Shown in pieces: positions 36,246 through 44,471 of a stretch of DNA of 64,000 bases. The stretch is from NCBI RefSeq assembly GCF_040939305.1, contig NZ_CP162511.1, positions 2,790,001-2,854,000 on the forward strand. The letters are read 5' to 3'. The stretch's first letter is position 1. Every line of letters starts with the position of its first letter. A model generated the notes under the pieces. The model did no database searches, was not told the origin of the DNA, and saw only the letters and a program-made list of their open reading frames with translations. The DNA is from Herbiconiux sp. A18JL235. Its GTDB lineage: Bacteria; Actinomycetota; Actinomycetes; Actinomycetales; Microbacteriaceae. The position numbers and the translations under genes are program-made.

Positions 36246-37271
36246 ATGCGTTCTCATCCCGTGGCCCTCCCCCGACTTCATCGAGCTGCCCGGATCGACG
36301 ACGCCATCCACGAGTTCCGGGAGAAGTGGGCGCGCAAGCGCGGCCACCTGCCCACCGTCATCCCCTACGCGGGCTACGGATCGGTCACCCGGGTACGTGT
36401 GCTCGGGCGGGTCCTTCTCGCGAAACCGCCGAAACCGGGATCGCGGCGCTCCCTCCCCTGGCGCCGCAAGGAGGAGCGGGTGCGCGGCTGGCGCAGCTTC
36501 ACCAGCGTGCCGGTGGGCTCGGTCGACGTCACCATCGAAATCGAGGGCATCGTGCGCACGGTGCAGGCCGATCGCGGCGGCGTCGTCGACACCACCGTGG
36601 AGGTGGAGCTCGAGCCGGGCTGGCACACCATCACGATGCACACGGAGGGCTCCGACACGGTGGAGGCGCCGGTGAACATCGTGGCTCCCGACACCGATTT
36701 CGGCATCGTCTGCGACATCGACGACACCGTCATGGTCACCGCGCTCCCCCGCCCCTTCCTGGCCTTCTGGAACACCTTCGTGCTCAACGAGCACGCACGG
36801 ACGCCGACGCCCGGCATGGCGGTGTTCCTCGAACGCCTCACCTCGGCGCACCCCGGCGCACCGGTCATCTACCTCTCGACGGGCGCCTGGAACGTCGCCC
36901 CCACCCTCACCCGCTTCCTCTCCCGCAACCTCTACCCGCGCGGTCCGCTGCTGCTCACCGACTGGGGCCCCACCCCCGACCGCTTCTTCCGCAGCGGGCC
37001 CGAGCACAAGCGGTCGAACCTCAAGAGCCTCGCCGAACAGTTCCCCGACATCCGCTGGGTGCTCATCGGCGACGACGGGCAGCACGACGAGTCGATCTAC
37101 GGGGCGTTCGCGCGCGAGAACCCCGGCAGTGTCGAGGCGATCGCCATCCGTCAGCTCTCCCCGAGTGAGGCGGTGCTCGCGGGCGGCCGCTCGAAGAGCG
37201 CGCACCCGGGCGATGCCACCCGCTGGGTGTACGCGCCCGACGGCGCGGGTCTCGCCGCGCAGCTGCTGTAG
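36246..37271 (+). CDS. App1/DUF2183 family phosphatase-like protein
   Basis: Protein of 341 residues with a DUF2183 (App1) catalytic domain. The HAD-like phosphatase motif DIDDTVMVTA is near residues 158-167, followed by LSTGAW and IGDDGQHD, which supply the remaining catalytic residues. In yeast App1 this domain is a phosphatidate phosphatase; bacterial roles are little studied. Family-like sequence begins with LHRAARIDDAIHEF, so I use the ATG at 36246. An ATG at 36186 would add 20 residues. Confidence 0.78.
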   Translation: MRSHPVALPRLHRAARIDDAIHEFREKWARKRGHLPTVIPYAGYGSVTRVRVLGRVLLAKPPKPGSRRSLPWRRKEERVRGWRSFTSVPVGSVDVTIEIEGIVRTVQADRGGVVDTTVEVELEPGWHTITMHTEGSDTVEAPVNIVAPDTDFGIVCDIDDTVMVTALPRPFLAFWNTFVLNEHARTPTPGMAVFLERLTSAHPGAPVIYLSTGAWNVAPTLTRFLSRNLYPRGPLLLTDWGPTPDRFFRSGPEHKRSNLKSLAEQFPDIRWVLIGDDGQHDESIYGAFARENPGSVEAIAIRQLSPSEAVLAGGRSKSAHPGDATRWVYAPDGAGLAAQLL

Positions 37272-37284
37272 CCGCTCCGTCTGA

Positions 37285-38724
37285 TCAGCTGCCCGAGTGC
37301 GCCTCGAGGAACTGGTACACCTCGTTCTCGTCCACCCCGGGGAACTTGCCCGAGGGCAGGGGCGACAGGATGTGGGCGTGCAGTTTGGCGCTCGGCCACG
37401 CGTTGTCCGACCAGCGCTCGGCAAGCTCGGATGCCGGCTTGCGGCAGCACGACTCGTCAGGGCAGCGGGAGAGTTGCCGCTTGCCGGTGTCGCGGCCTCG
37501 GAACCACTTCGCGTCGGCGAAGGGCACGCCGAACGAGATGGAGAACGAGCCGGCGTCGGTCTTGCCGGTCTGCGTGGCGCACCAGAAGGTGCCGGCGGGG
37601 GTGTCGGTGTACTGATAGAACTCCGTCGTGCGGTTGGTGCGGGCGAGCGCACCGCGCGCTGCCCAGTTGCGGCACACCAGTTGCCCCTCGACGGCCCCCG
37701 TCACGTCGACGGGGAGCGGGAGCCCGTCGTTCTCGTACGCCTTGTAGATGGCGCCGTCCTCCCCCACCCGCAGGAAGTGCACACCCATGTCGAGATGTGC
37801 GGTCGAGAGGTTGGTCATACGCAGGGCGGCGGCCTCGTGGGTGACGCCGAACGCGTCGCGGTAGTCCTCCACCGACAGGTCGCGGCGCTGCTTCGCCGCA
37901 CTGAGGAAGGCGACGGATGCGGTCTCGGGCATGAGGCACGCTGCAGCGAAGTAGTTGATCTCGAGCCGCTGCTGCAGGAACTCGGCGTAGCTCGCCGGAG
38001 GAGTGTGCCCGAGAACCCGGTGGGCGACCGCCTGCAGGGCCATCGAGCGGAGGCCGTGACCGCCGGGGATCGATGCCGGCGGCAGGTAGATGCGCCCGTT
38101 GGCCAGGTCGGTGACCGAGCGTGCGGAGTGCGGCAGGTTGTCGACGTAGATCAGGGTGAAGCCGAGCTTCTCGGCCAGGAGCGACACGCTGCGGTGGGTC
38201 AGCGCACCGGTGGTGTGCCCCACCGAGGCCATCGTCTCCTCGGCGAGCTTCTCGAGATCGGGGAGGTAGTTGTTGCGAGCCCGCATCGCCATGCGGTTCT
38301 CGGTGTTGGCGCGGCGCGCCTCCTCGGGGGTGGCGATCGACTCGCGTGCGCGCCTGGTGAGTTCGCGGTGCAGCCCCACCAGCGACTCGAGGGTCTCGAG
38401 CGGCAGGTTGCGGCTGGCCGGCACGACGGGGAGCCCGAGCGAGGCGTAGAGCGGGCCGGCCTGCGCCTTGGCGAGCTCGATCTGGAGGGCGGTGCGCGCA
38501 TCCGGAGCCTCGGGGCTCAGCAGATCGGGAACGGCGACACCCAGCTCGGTCGAGAGCGCCTGCAGCAGCGACAGCTTCGGCTCGCGCCGGCCGTTCTCGA
38601 TCAGGGAGAGCTGACTGCCCACCACACCGACGCGCGCCCCGAGCTGGTCGAGCGTGAACCCGCGCTCCTTGCGGTGGTGCCGGATGCGTCGTCCGAGCGT
38701 GATGAGGTCGGTCGAGTCCGCCAT
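37285..38724 (-). CDS. RamB-like XRE/ImmA-IrrE transcriptional regulator
   Basis: Regulator of 479 residues. An XRE helix-turn-helix (about 8-65) is followed by an IrrE-like region (about 180-300) and a C-terminal DUF2083-type domain with C-rich RCPDESCC (about 429-436). This architecture matches RamB/PrpC-type regulators of acetate and propionate metabolism in actinobacteria. ACAGGAGG precedes the ATG. It is divergent from pckG, consistent with carbon-source control of gluconeogenesis. Confidence 0.83.
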   Translation of the reverse strand: MADSTDLITLGRRIRHHRKERGFTLDQLGARVGVVGSQLSLIENGRREPKLSLLQALSTELGVAVPDLLSPEAPDARTALQIELAKAQAGPLYASLGLPVVPASRNLPLETLESLVGLHRELTRRARESIATPEEARRANTENRMAMRARNNYLPDLEKLAEETMASVGHTTGALTHRSVSLLAEKLGFTLIYVDNLPHSARSVTDLANGRIYLPPASIPGGHGLRSMALQAVAHRVLGHTPPASYAEFLQQRLEINYFAAACLMPETASVAFLSAAKQRRDLSVEDYRDAFGVTHEAAALRMTNLSTAHLDMGVHFLRVGEDGAIYKAYENDGLPLPVDVTGAVEGQLVCRNWAARGALARTNRTTEFYQYTDTPAGTFWCATQTGKTDAGSFSISFGVPFADAKWFRGRDTGKRQLSRCPDESCCRKPASELAERWSDNAWPSAKLHAHILSPLPSGKFPGVDENEVYQFLEAHSGS

Positions 38725-38741
38725 CTTCGCCTCCTGTAAAA

Positions 38742-38808
38742 ATCGGCCGATCTTTCCGAGAGAATAGCCGAATACCGCTCTCCGTGCTCGTCATAGTGGA
38801 AATACCGC
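38742..38808. promoter_or_regulatory. Divergent regulatory region between RamB-like gene and pckG
   Basis: The 114-base divergent gap holds a 10-bp palindrome ATCGGCCGAT (38742-38751) and a direct repeat AATACCGC at 38771-38778 and 38801-38808, exactly 30 bp (about three helical turns) apart. AATAGCCG at 38763 is a near copy. These may be regulator binding sites; clear -35/-10 pairs were not found. Confidence 0.4.
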
Positions 38809-38838
38809 AGCCACCTTGACGAAGAAGCAGGTCACACG

Positions 38839-40674
38839 ATGAGCATTCTGGAAACCCCCTCCATGGTCGGCGTCGACGGCCCCAGCAAGAACGCCGACGT
38901 CAACGAATGGGTGCGCGACATCGCCGCCCTCACCAAGCCCGACTCGATCGTGTGGTGCGACGGATCGACGAGGGAGTGGGACGAGCTCACCAAGATGATG
39001 GTGACGCAGGGCACCCTCATCCGCCTCAACCCGGAGTGGCGCCCGAACAGCTTCCTCGCCCGCAGCGACCCTGCCGACGTGGCGCGCGTCGAGGACCGCA
39101 CCTTCATCTGCTCCGAGAAGGAGGAGGACGCCGGCCCGACGAACCACTGGCGTGACCCCTTCGAGATGCGCGAGGAGCTCACCACGCTGTTCGCCGGCAG
39201 CATGCGCGGCCGCACCATGTACGTCGTGCCGTTCTCCATGGGCCCCCTCGGCGGCCCCATCTCGCAGCTCGGCGTGCAGGTGACCGACTCCCCCTACGTC
39301 GTGGTGAGCATGCAGCTCATGACCCGCATGGGTGAGGCCGCGCTCGACCTCATCGAGCCCGAGACCCCCTGGGTGCCCGCGCTGCACTCGGTGGGCATGC
39401 CCCTCGTCGACGCCGCCGGCGCCCGCATCCCCGACGTCGCCTGGCCGCACAACCCGTCGAAGTACATCAGCCACTTCCCCGAGACGCGTGAGATCTGGTC
39501 GTTCGGCTCGGGCTACGGCGGCAACGCGCTGCTCGGCAAGAAGTGCTTCGCCCTGCGCATCGCCTCGGTCATGGCCCGTGACGAGGGCTGGCTCGCCGAG
39601 CACATGCTCATCATCAAGATCACCTCGCCGGCGGGCAAGGTCTACCACGTCGCCGCCGCGTTCCCCTCGGCCTGCGGCAAGACCAACCTCGCCATGCTGA
39701 ACCCCAGCATCCCGGGCTGGAAGGTCGAGACCATCGGTGACGACATCGCCTGGATGCGCCCCGGCCCCGACGGCAAGCTGCGCGCCATCAACCCCGAGCG
39801 AGGATTCTTCGGTGTCGCCCCCGGCACCGGCATCACCACGAACCCGACGGCTGTCGACACCGTGTGGGGCAACTCGATCTTCACCAACGTCGCCCTGCGC
39901 GACGACGGCGACATCTGGTGGGAGGGCCTCACCCCGAAGGCGCCCGGCCACCTCATCGACTGGCAGGGCAACGACTGGACCCCCTCGTCGGCCACCCCGG
40001 CTGCGCACCCGAACTCGCGGTTCACCGTGACCGCCGACCAGTGCCCGTCGATCGCCTCCGAGTGGGACTCCCCCGAGGGCGTCGTCATCGACGCCATCCT
40101 GTTCGGCGGCCGCCGGCCCTCGACGGTGCCGCTGGTGTCGCAGGCCCGCGACTGGTCGCACGGCGTGTTCATGGGGGCGACGATGGCCTCCGAGACCACA
40201 GCGGCCGCCGAGGGCGCCGTCGGCCGCCTTCGTCACGACCCCTTCGCGATGTTGCCGTTCTGCGGCTACAACATCACCGACTACTTCGGCCACTGGCTGA
40301 CCATCGGCGAGAAGCTCGGCGCGGATGCTCCCCCCATCTTCTCGGTGAACTGGTTCAGGAAGGACGAGAACGGGAAGTTCCTCTGGCCCGGGTTCTCGGA
40401 GAACTCGCGGGTGATCGAGTGGATCGTGCGCCGCATCGAAGGCGAGGTGGAGGTCGTCGACACCCCCGTCGGCAAGCTCCCGAAGGTGCGCGACTTCAAC
40501 GTCGACGGCCTCGAGCTCGGCTACGAGGACCTCCAGTCCATCCTCTCCGTCGACCGCGCCGCGTGGAGCCGAGAGGCCGACGAGATCGAGCACTACTTCG
40601 AGGAGCTCGGCAGCGACCGCATCCCCGACCAGCTGCACCGCGAGCTGTCGACGCTTCGCGCCAACGTGAGGTAG
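38839..40674 (+). CDS. pckG: Phosphoenolpyruvate carboxykinase (GTP)
   Basis: Converts oxaloacetate and GTP to phosphoenolpyruvate and CO2, the entry step of gluconeogenesis. The 611-residue protein has the P-loop FPSACGKTN at 275-283, the [14 protein letters not shown] substrate region and GFFGVAPGT. Length and motifs match the GTP class (about 610 residues) rather than ATP-type PckA. It is divergent from the RamB-like regulator. Confidence 0.97.
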   Translation: MSILETPSMVGVDGPSKNADVNEWVRDIAALTKPDSIVWCDGSTREWDELTKMMVTQGTLIRLNPEWRPNSFLARSDPADVARVEDRTFICSEKEEDAGPTNHWRDPFEMREELTTLFAGSMRGRTMYVVPFSMGPLGGPISQLGVQVTDSPYVVVSMQLMTRMGEAALDLIEPETPWVPALHSVGMPLVDAAGARIPDVAWPHNPSKYISHFPETREIWSFGSGYGGNALLGKKCFALRIASVMARDEGWLAEHMLIIKITSPAGKVYHVAAAFPSACGKTNLAMLNPSIPGWKVETIGDDIAWMRPGPDGKLRAINPERGFFGVAPGTGITTNPTAVDTVWGNSIFTNVALRDDGDIWWEGLTPKAPGHLIDWQGNDWTPSSATPAAHPNSRFTVTADQCPSIASEWDSPEGVVIDAILFGGRRPSTVPLVSQARDWSHGVFMGATMASETTAAAEGAVGRLRHDPFAMLPFCGYNITDYFGHWLTIGEKLGADAPPIFSVNWFRKDENGKFLWPGFSENSRVIEWIVRRIEGEVEVVDTPVGKLPKVRDFNVDGLELGYEDLQSILSVDRAAWSREADEIEHYFEELGSDRIPDQLHRELSTLRANVR

Positions 40675-40681
40675 GTATGGT

Positions 40682-40704
40682 CTGAGACCGAGCCCGGGTC
40701 TCAG
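40682..40704. terminator. Bidirectional hairpin between pckG and the PP2C gene
   Basis: CTGAGACC (40682-40689) and GGTCTCAG (40697-40704) form an 8-bp stem with a 7-base loop. The right arm overlaps the stop codon of the convergent phosphatase gene. Confidence 0.5.
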
Positions 40705-41888
40705 CTGAAGGTGATCGCCAGGATCGTGACGTCGTCGTCGACCCTGGCGATCGCTATGCGCGCCGTCATGCTGTCGAGGAAGGCCGGTACCGCGGGCTCT
40801 GCACGGAGCTCTTCGGCGATGCGGTCGAGGCTCGCGAGCGTGGAGTCGTAGGCGTCGAGCATGCCGTCGGTGACCGACAGCAGGATGTCACCGCGCTCGA
40901 GCTGCACCCGCTGCACCGCCCAGCCGTGCTCGTCGTCCTGGAGACCCAGGGGCATGTCATGGGAGGCGAGGCGGGTGGTGGCACCTGCCTCGCTGAGGTG
41001 CAGGGTGAGGCCGTGGCCCGCATCCGCGAACTCCACCACACCCGTGCGGGTGTCGATGCGCGCATGGAAGAGGGTGACGAAACCACCCAGGTCGTCGAGG
41101 CGAGGGGCGATCTCGCGAGAGGCCCGCCGCAGTGCTTCGTCGGGTGACTCCCCCGCGCCCCCGGCCTCCGGATGCAGCAGAGTCCGCAGCGCTTCGGCCA
41201 CCGCGCCCGCGCGCGGGCCCTTGCCCATCACGTCGCCGAGCGTCGCCACGATCGCCTCGCCGTCGCCCGACCACCCGTAAAGGTCGCCGCTGACCTCGCC
41301 GAACGGAAGGGCGAGCGCGGTGGCGTCGACGGCTCCGGCGTGCAGCGACGGCAGATCACGAGACTGGCTCGCGGCCCCCGCAGCGTCGACGGGCTCCTCG
41401 AGCCCCTCGCGCAGCTCGCCCTCGGCCCAGCGCCCGAGGGCCTCGAGCCGGGAGCGCTCCTCCGCGCTCAGCGAGCGCGCGTCGGGGTGCATGACGCACA
41501 GGGTTCCCACCGCGAGCCCACCGGGCACCCGCAGTGGCACCCCGGCGTAGGAACCGACGCCGAAGTGGGTGACCGCGGGGGTCTCGCTGAAGCGCGGATC
41601 GTGACGCGCATCCGGAACCTCGAAGAGCCCCTCGCCGTGCACCGTGTACTCGCAGAACGCGGTGCCGTACGGGTAGCGGGGCGCCGGCCCGGGCTCGGGC
41701 TGCGGCGACTTCACCACGAGCGAGTCGCGGTCGACCATGTTGAGGTACGACATCGGTGCATCGAGCAGGTTCTGGGCCAGGCGCGTGATGCGGTCGAAGC
41801 GCTCCTCGGGCGGGGTGCCCAGCACCCCGACCGCGGCCAGCGCCTCGAGGCGCGCGTCTTCCTGGGCGTCGGTGCGTGGTTCAAGCAT
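40701..41888 (-). CDS. GAF domain PP2C/SpoIIE-type serine phosphatase
   Basis: Signalling phosphatase of 395 residues with an N-terminal GAF sensor domain (about 20-160) and a C-terminal SpoIIE-like PP2C domain (about 185-395). The latter shows GEVSGDLYGW, LGDVMGKGPRAG and the metal-ligand Asp in VTDGMLD. Such enzymes dephosphorylate STAS anti-anti-sigma proteins in partner switching, and a STAS gene overlaps it by 8 bases. No signal peptide or membrane segment is seen, so it is probably a cytosolic sensor. Confidence 0.87.
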   Translation of the reverse strand: MLEPRTDAQEDARLEALAAVGVLGTPPEERFDRITRLAQNLLDAPMSYLNMVDRDSLVVKSPQPEPGPAPRYPYGTAFCEYTVHGEGLFEVPDARHDPRFSETPAVTHFGVGSYAGVPLRVPGGLAVGTLCVMHPDARSLSAEERSRLEALGRWAEGELREGLEEPVDAAGAASQSRDLPSLHAGAVDATALALPFGEVSGDLYGWSGDGEAIVATLGDVMGKGPRAGAVAEALRTLLHPEAGGAGESPDEALRRASREIAPRLDDLGGFVTLFHARIDTRTGVVEFADAGHGLTLHLSEAGATTRLASHDMPLGLQDDEHGWAVQRVQLERGDILLSVTDGMLDAYDSTLASLDRIAEELRAEPAVPAFLDSMTARIAIARVDDDVTILAITFS

Positions 41889-42219
41889 GGAAGGCCACCT
41901 CCGGTGATTCGTGGGCCTTGAAGACCCGGTCGAGGTTCGACAGGCGCAAGATCATCATCACCTGATCGTTCGGCGCCGCGATGCGGAGATCTCCGCCGGC
42001 CTGCCGAGCGGTCTTGAGGCAGCCGACCAAGGCGCCGAGCCCCGAGGAGTCCATGAAGGTCACCGCGCCGAGGTCGACCACCACACGCGCGCGGCCCGCC
42101 TCGATCTCTCGCCGCACCACCGCACGGAACTCGGGAGCGGCGACCATCGTGAGACGTCCGTCGCCCTTGACCACGGCCACGTCGTCGCCGATGGTCTCGA
42201 CAGTGAACTGCATGCTCAT
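41881..42219 (-). CDS. STAS domain anti-sigma factor antagonist
   Basis: Single-domain STAS protein of 112 residues, SpoIIAA/RsbV-like. The phosphorylatable serine lies in MDSSGLGAL (about 56-64, with Ser58 or Ser59 the likely site). It normally binds an anti-sigma kinase when unphosphorylated; no such kinase gene is in the window. Its ATG overlaps the glycosyltransferase stop by four bases, and its end overlaps the phosphatase start by eight. Confidence 0.88.
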   Translation of the reverse strand: MSMQFTVETIGDDVAVVKGDGRLTMVAAPEFRAVVRREIEAGRARVVVDLGAVTFMDSSGLGALVGCLKTARQAGGDLRIAAPNDQVMMILRLSNLDRVFKAHESPEVAFHA

Positions 42220-44318
42220 CGCGCCTCTCCTCCACCAGCCGCCACGGTCTCGTCAGGAACGTACCCCCGGTACCGCACAGCGCCGACGAGCACGCTCAGC
42301 ATGAGCAGATCGTAGGCCACCCACACCACGTTCACGACCGTACCCACGAACTCGTCCTGCAGCACCACCACCCGGATGATGCCCACCACCACCGCGATCA
42401 CCAGCACCACCGCGGCGATCAGCTGCCAACGGAGCTTTCGCCACGGCACGCCGGTGGGCGCCTGCTTCGTCTTGGGGGTGACGGCGAAGTCGAGAGGGAG
42501 GCGGAAGACGACGTTGCCGAAGGCCGAGACGCACGCCCTGATCCAGACCGGGAACAGCGCCAGGCTGTACTGCTGCCCGCGCCAGGTCGGCAGCCCGCGC
42601 GCGGCGACGAGGAACAGCAGCTGGTTCACGATGAAGAAGGGCAGGAAGTGCCAGAAGAACTCCGGCGCCCAGCTGTCGACGGGCAGCACGCCGAAGACGA
42701 GGAAGATGACCGGGGCCGCGAGATAGACGATCGTCGCGAACCCGGAGAGGTAGCTCCACATCGTGGAAAAGTACATGAGGCGCTGCGCCGCCGTCATGCC
42801 GCGCGAGAACAGAGGGTTCTCACGCAGGAACACCTGCATGGTGCCCTGCGCCCAGCGCAGACGCTGGGTGAGCGCCGTCGACAGGTCTTCGGGTGCGAGA
42901 CCGTCGGCGAGCAGCTCCTTGTGGAACACGCTCCGCCAGCCCAGCCCGTGCATCCGCATCGACGTCGCCATGTCTTCGGTGACCGAGATGGTGGCGAGCG
43001 GCATGACCGCCTGCGCCTCGTCGTCGCGGTCGATGTCGACCGCCCGCAACGCGAGCTGCACAGCCTCGAGTGCGTTGAGGGGCGAGAGGTCGCGGGTGGC
43101 GAGGCTCGCCAGCACCTCGTCGGGGTCGAAGGCGACAGGCCCGGCCGCGCCGACCGCGGGACCGAGCGGGGAGCCGGCGGCGGAGTCGCCCGCGGGGCCG
43201 CCCTCGGGTCGGGGCTCGGGGCCGGCAGGGAGCCCGGCGATGGCCGCGAGGTCGGCCTGGATCGCCCTGAGGTCGTGGAACACCACCCCCGCGGCAGCCG
43301 CGTCGACGCGCCGCTGCAGCGAGTAGGTGACCTCGGCGAGCGGCTCCCCGTTGCCGAGTGCCTGTCGCGCGTGCAGCAACGCCGTCGCGGTCTCGGCCAG
43401 CGCGACCGCCGCAGCCGATCCGGCCGGCGCCCGCCGCTGCGCCCTCCGCACGATGCGGAAGGCGTCGCGCAGGGTGCGCGCCACCGCGGCCTCGACCTCC
43501 CGCACGTAGCCCACGATGCCGAGCTGCATGAGCGCCTCGCGCCGCAGCACGGCGTTCGACCCGCAGAAGAAGGCCGCGTTCCAGCCGTCCTTCCCCTCCT
43601 GGATGGGCCCGTAGAACAGCGGTGCCTGGCTGCCCAGCGGGTCGCCGGTGGCGACGTTGCTGAACACCTGCGGCGTCTGCACGAGCGCCACCTCGGGGTC
43701 GCGGAAGTAGCCGAGCGTGTGGTCGAGGATCTCGGGTCGCGGGATCATGTCGGCGTCGAGGATGAGCAGGAACTCCCCGGTCGTCTCCATCAGCGCGTTG
43801 TTGATGTTGCCCGCCTTGGCGTGCCGGGGCCGGTCGCTCCACTCCCGCCCACGGGTGATGTAGCCGACCCCGAGCTCCTCGGCGGCGGCGCGCATCTCGG
43901 GCCTGTCGCCGTCGTCGAGGATCCAGGTCTCATGAGGCCATCGGATGCGCTTCGCCGCGGCCGCGGTCACACTCACCAGCTCGACCGGCTCGTTGTAGGT
44001 GGCGATGAAGACGTCGACCGTCGCGTCGGGTGCGGGCTGCGGCGGAGCGGACCGTGTGCGGGCCCGCCACATGGTGAGGCCGAACAGGGTGACGTCGATG
44101 ACGCTGTAGCTCTCGGCGACGACGAGCGGCACCGCGATCCACCAGGCCGACCAGTTCACCGACTCCAGCCAGCGCCAGATGACGTAGTTGTAGGCCAGAA
44201 CGACGGAGGCCAGGACGATCAGCCGGAGCAGCCACAGGCGGAGCTCACTCCGCCCGTCACGTGGTCTGCTCCGCGCATCGTACGTCGCCTCCGCGGGCCC
44301 CACATCCCGCTTCGACAT
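42216..44318 (-). CDS. Cellulose synthase-like family 2 glycosyltransferase
   Basis: Processive membrane glycosyltransferase of 700 residues. Two N-terminal helices (about 30-90) precede a GT2 domain with DDGD, DADMIP, the catalytic TED and the QRLRW motif, the D,D,D,Q(x)xRW set of BcsA-like enzymes. At least four C-terminal helices follow. A stretch of about 150 residues between the DAD and TED motifs, rich in Ala and Gly/Pro, is longer than in standard BcsA. There is no PilZ domain. Start at the ATG at 44318 after AAGGAG; a TTG at 44366 is less likely. The polysaccharide product is unknown. It heads the operon with STAS and PP2C genes. Confidence 0.85.
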   Translation of the reverse strand: MSKRDVGPAEATYDARSRPRDGRSELRLWLLRLIVLASVVLAYNYVIWRWLESVNWSAWWIAVPLVVAESYSVIDVTLFGLTMWRARTRSAPPQPAPDATVDVFIATYNEPVELVSVTAAAAKRIRWPHETWILDDGDRPEMRAAAEELGVGYITRGREWSDRPRHAKAGNINNALMETTGEFLLILDADMIPRPEILDHTLGYFRDPEVALVQTPQVFSNVATGDPLGSQAPLFYGPIQEGKDGWNAAFFCGSNAVLRREALMQLGIVGYVREVEAAVARTLRDAFRIVRRAQRRAPAGSAAAVALAETATALLHARQALGNGEPLAEVTYSLQRRVDAAAAGVVFHDLRAIQADLAAIAGLPAGPEPRPEGGPAGDSAAGSPLGPAVGAAGPVAFDPDEVLASLATRDLSPLNALEAVQLALRAVDIDRDDEAQAVMPLATISVTEDMATSMRMHGLGWRSVFHKELLADGLAPEDLSTALTQRLRWAQGTMQVFLRENPLFSRGMTAAQRLMYFSTMWSYLSGFATIVYLAAPVIFLVFGVLPVDSWAPEFFWHFLPFFIVNQLLFLVAARGLPTWRGQQYSLALFPVWIRACVSAFGNVVFRLPLDFAVTPKTKQAPTGVPWRKLRWQLIAAVVLVIAVVVGIIRVVVLQDEFVGTVVNVVWVAYDLLMLSVLVGAVRYRGYVPDETVAAGGGEAR

Positions 44319-44471
44319 CTCCCCGTCACTCCTTCCCGGTTCCCTCCAGCTAATCCCACTCGACAAGAACTCCTCAACAGGCTGGATGCTCGAGCCGGTA
44401 TCGTGTAGGGGAAACCAGTAGGCACCTCTTCACCTGACACGGTGCCGTCCATATCGCCTGGAGGCCGAATC

